Assembly (NCBI GenBank): GCA_964058805.1
Contig: CAXKVV010000220.1
Location: 1-29,565, forward strand
Length of the DNA: 29,565 nucleotides
Direction of reading: 5' to 3'
From: Schoenoplectus triqueter
Taxonomy: Eukaryota > Streptophyta > Magnoliopsida > Poales > Cyperaceae
Of this stretch, positions 28,653 to 29,565 are shown one piece after another; the stretch's first letter is position 1; the number at the start of each line of letters is the position of its first letter. Both the position numbers and the translations under genes were made by a program. The notes beneath the pieces were generated by a model that had not been told where the DNA came from, ran no database searches, and was given only the letters and a program-made list of their open reading frames with translations.

Positions 28653-29032
28653 GAGTGGGGATCCATTGACAATAGGTTATTTTGACAAACTTGACAATGG
28701 ATCTCTAAATAAATACAAAAAAAATCTTAAAAATAAAAAAAAGTTTATAGATGTGTTCTTCTACCGTTAGATTGATGGTCATTCAAATTTCATATAATTG
28801 ATAATCCATCAAAAACCATCAAAATTTCATGCAATTTGCAACGGTTTCAATTTAACGGTATTTGAAGGGCTATCAAATGATAATGAAATTGCATGAAATT
28901 TGAAAAACTATCAATCTAAAGGTAGAAGAACACATATATAAAGTTTTTTCCATTTTTAAGTTTTTTTTGTATTTATCTAGAGGTCCATTGTCAAGGTTGT
29001 CAAAATAAACCATTGTCAACCGATCCCTTATC
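28653..29032. mobile_element. Foldback element, family A copy 4
   Basis: GAGTGGGGATCCATTGACAA at the left mirrors CATTGTCAACCGATCCCTTA at the right. Flanks TATAGATAT (28644-28652) and TATACATAT (29033-29041) form a 9-bp target duplication with one mismatch, as for copy 1. Supports the Mutator-like assignment of family A. Confidence 0.78.
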
Positions 29033-29062
29033 TATACATATACCTTGAAGCTTGGTGCAAAC

Positions 29063-29423
29063 TAGGAGTGTCAATGGGTCGAGTCGGGTCATATTATTTT
29101 ATTATTATTTTTCACCCATACTCGACCTGTGTAAAATAATTAAATATTTATTAATTATTTTTATATAATTTTAAATAATAAAATATTGATAAATTTATAA
29201 TTAATCTTAATTAGTATATAATTAGTGTATATTTAAGATTTAATTAGTACTAAATTACAAAATTATTTCAAAAAATATAATTAATCGGGTCGGGTTGGGT
29301 TGACCCGAATCTGACCTGACCTGACCCGACCCGACCCGATTTGGATCAAAAAAATTGAACTCATACTCGACCCATTTATTTTCGGGTCGTATCGGATCGG
29401 GTCGGGTCAAAAATTGACACCTG
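29063..29423. mobile_element. hAT-like MITE, family F copy 2 (opposite orientation to copy 1)
   Basis: TAGGAGTGTCAATGGGTCGA at the left and CGGGTCAAAAATTGACACCT at the right are inverted. The AT-rich middle (AATTAAATATTTATTAATTA) matches copy 1 in reverse. TGCAAACT (29056-29063) and TGCAAACC (29422-29429) are a possible 8-bp duplication (7/8) if the element ends are set one or two bases further in. No coding capacity. Confidence 0.65.
29311..29339 (+). repeat. (CYGAC)n pentanucleotide repeat inside family F copy 2
   Basis: CTGAC three times, then CCGAC three times, nearly perfect. An expansion of the GACCCG ends of the MITE. Confidence 0.85.
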
Positions 29424-29565
29424 CAAACCCAGGAAGCTACATCATTCTCTCTTAACATCCGCATACAAAATTAATCGGACGGATCAGATTTGTGCATAAT
29501 TAATTATTTGTCATGTTATTATGCCTGCTGACTTTGTGATTTTTTTTTTAGGGTGGACTTGTGAG
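29424..29565. other. Short right-edge sequence, nothing recognised
   Basis: No coding frame or repeat family recognised. Confidence 0.4.

Noticed and set aside
29255..29464. 69-codon minus-strand frame rich in Asp-Pro-Arg
   Set aside because: Encoded by the GACCCG repeats of the hAT-like MITE.

Overview
The window is AT-rich nuclear DNA from a flowering plant, probably a eudicot. This follows from two intron-containing pepsin-family (A1, nepenthesin-type) aspartyl protease genes, a decayed Ty3/gypsy gag with its LTR, two copia-like LTR remnants and many short foldback elements. No bacterial operon structure, tRNA, rRNA or CRISPR array is seen. The species cannot be named from the sequence.

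Genes. Only two genes are supported, both on the minus strand and about 10.8 kb apart. AP1 joins exon 1 (6435..6294) to exon 2 (4634..3412) across a 1,659 bp phase-1 intron and encodes 454 aa. AP2 joins exon 1 (26483..26357) to exon 2 (18504..17279) across a 7,852 bp phase-1 intron and encodes 450 aa. Both first exons carry a signal peptide and a short shared His-Val-Val-Asp block. Both second exons carry the whole propeptide/protease unit with DTGS and DSGT catalytic loops. The upstream regions share a TATA box, an ACTC(T/A)CCAACCA block and a CAGCTGGTCA block, so the pair looks like a tandem duplication with related promoters.

Layout. 1-1.8 kb: broken Ty3/gypsy gag and 5' LTR (minus). 1.9-2.9 kb: long ATT-type microsatellite flanked by direct repeats. 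3.4-6.4 kb: AP1, with two foldback elements in its intron. 6.75-7.08 kb: hAT-like MITE. 8.3-13.3 kb: nested foldback elements, a copia-like LTR inserted inside one of them, and an old retroelement remnant. 15.28-16.89 kb: a duplicated segment, one copy of which holds a 401 bp Mutator-like foldback built from 40-bp units with GC-rich palindromes. 17.3-26.5 kb: AP2, whose giant intron contains retroelement and MITE remnants, minisatellites and a second copia-like LTR. 26.8-29.03 kb: six foldback elements almost end to end, directly upstream of AP2. 29.06-29.42 kb: second hAT-like MITE.

The two proteases are inferred to be secreted or apoplastic enzymes of the CND41/nepenthesin-like group. The rest is mobile DNA that has stretched introns and promoters. 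The most distinctive non-gene object is the palindrome-array element at 15380-15780, because the related segment at 16.56 kb approximates its empty site.
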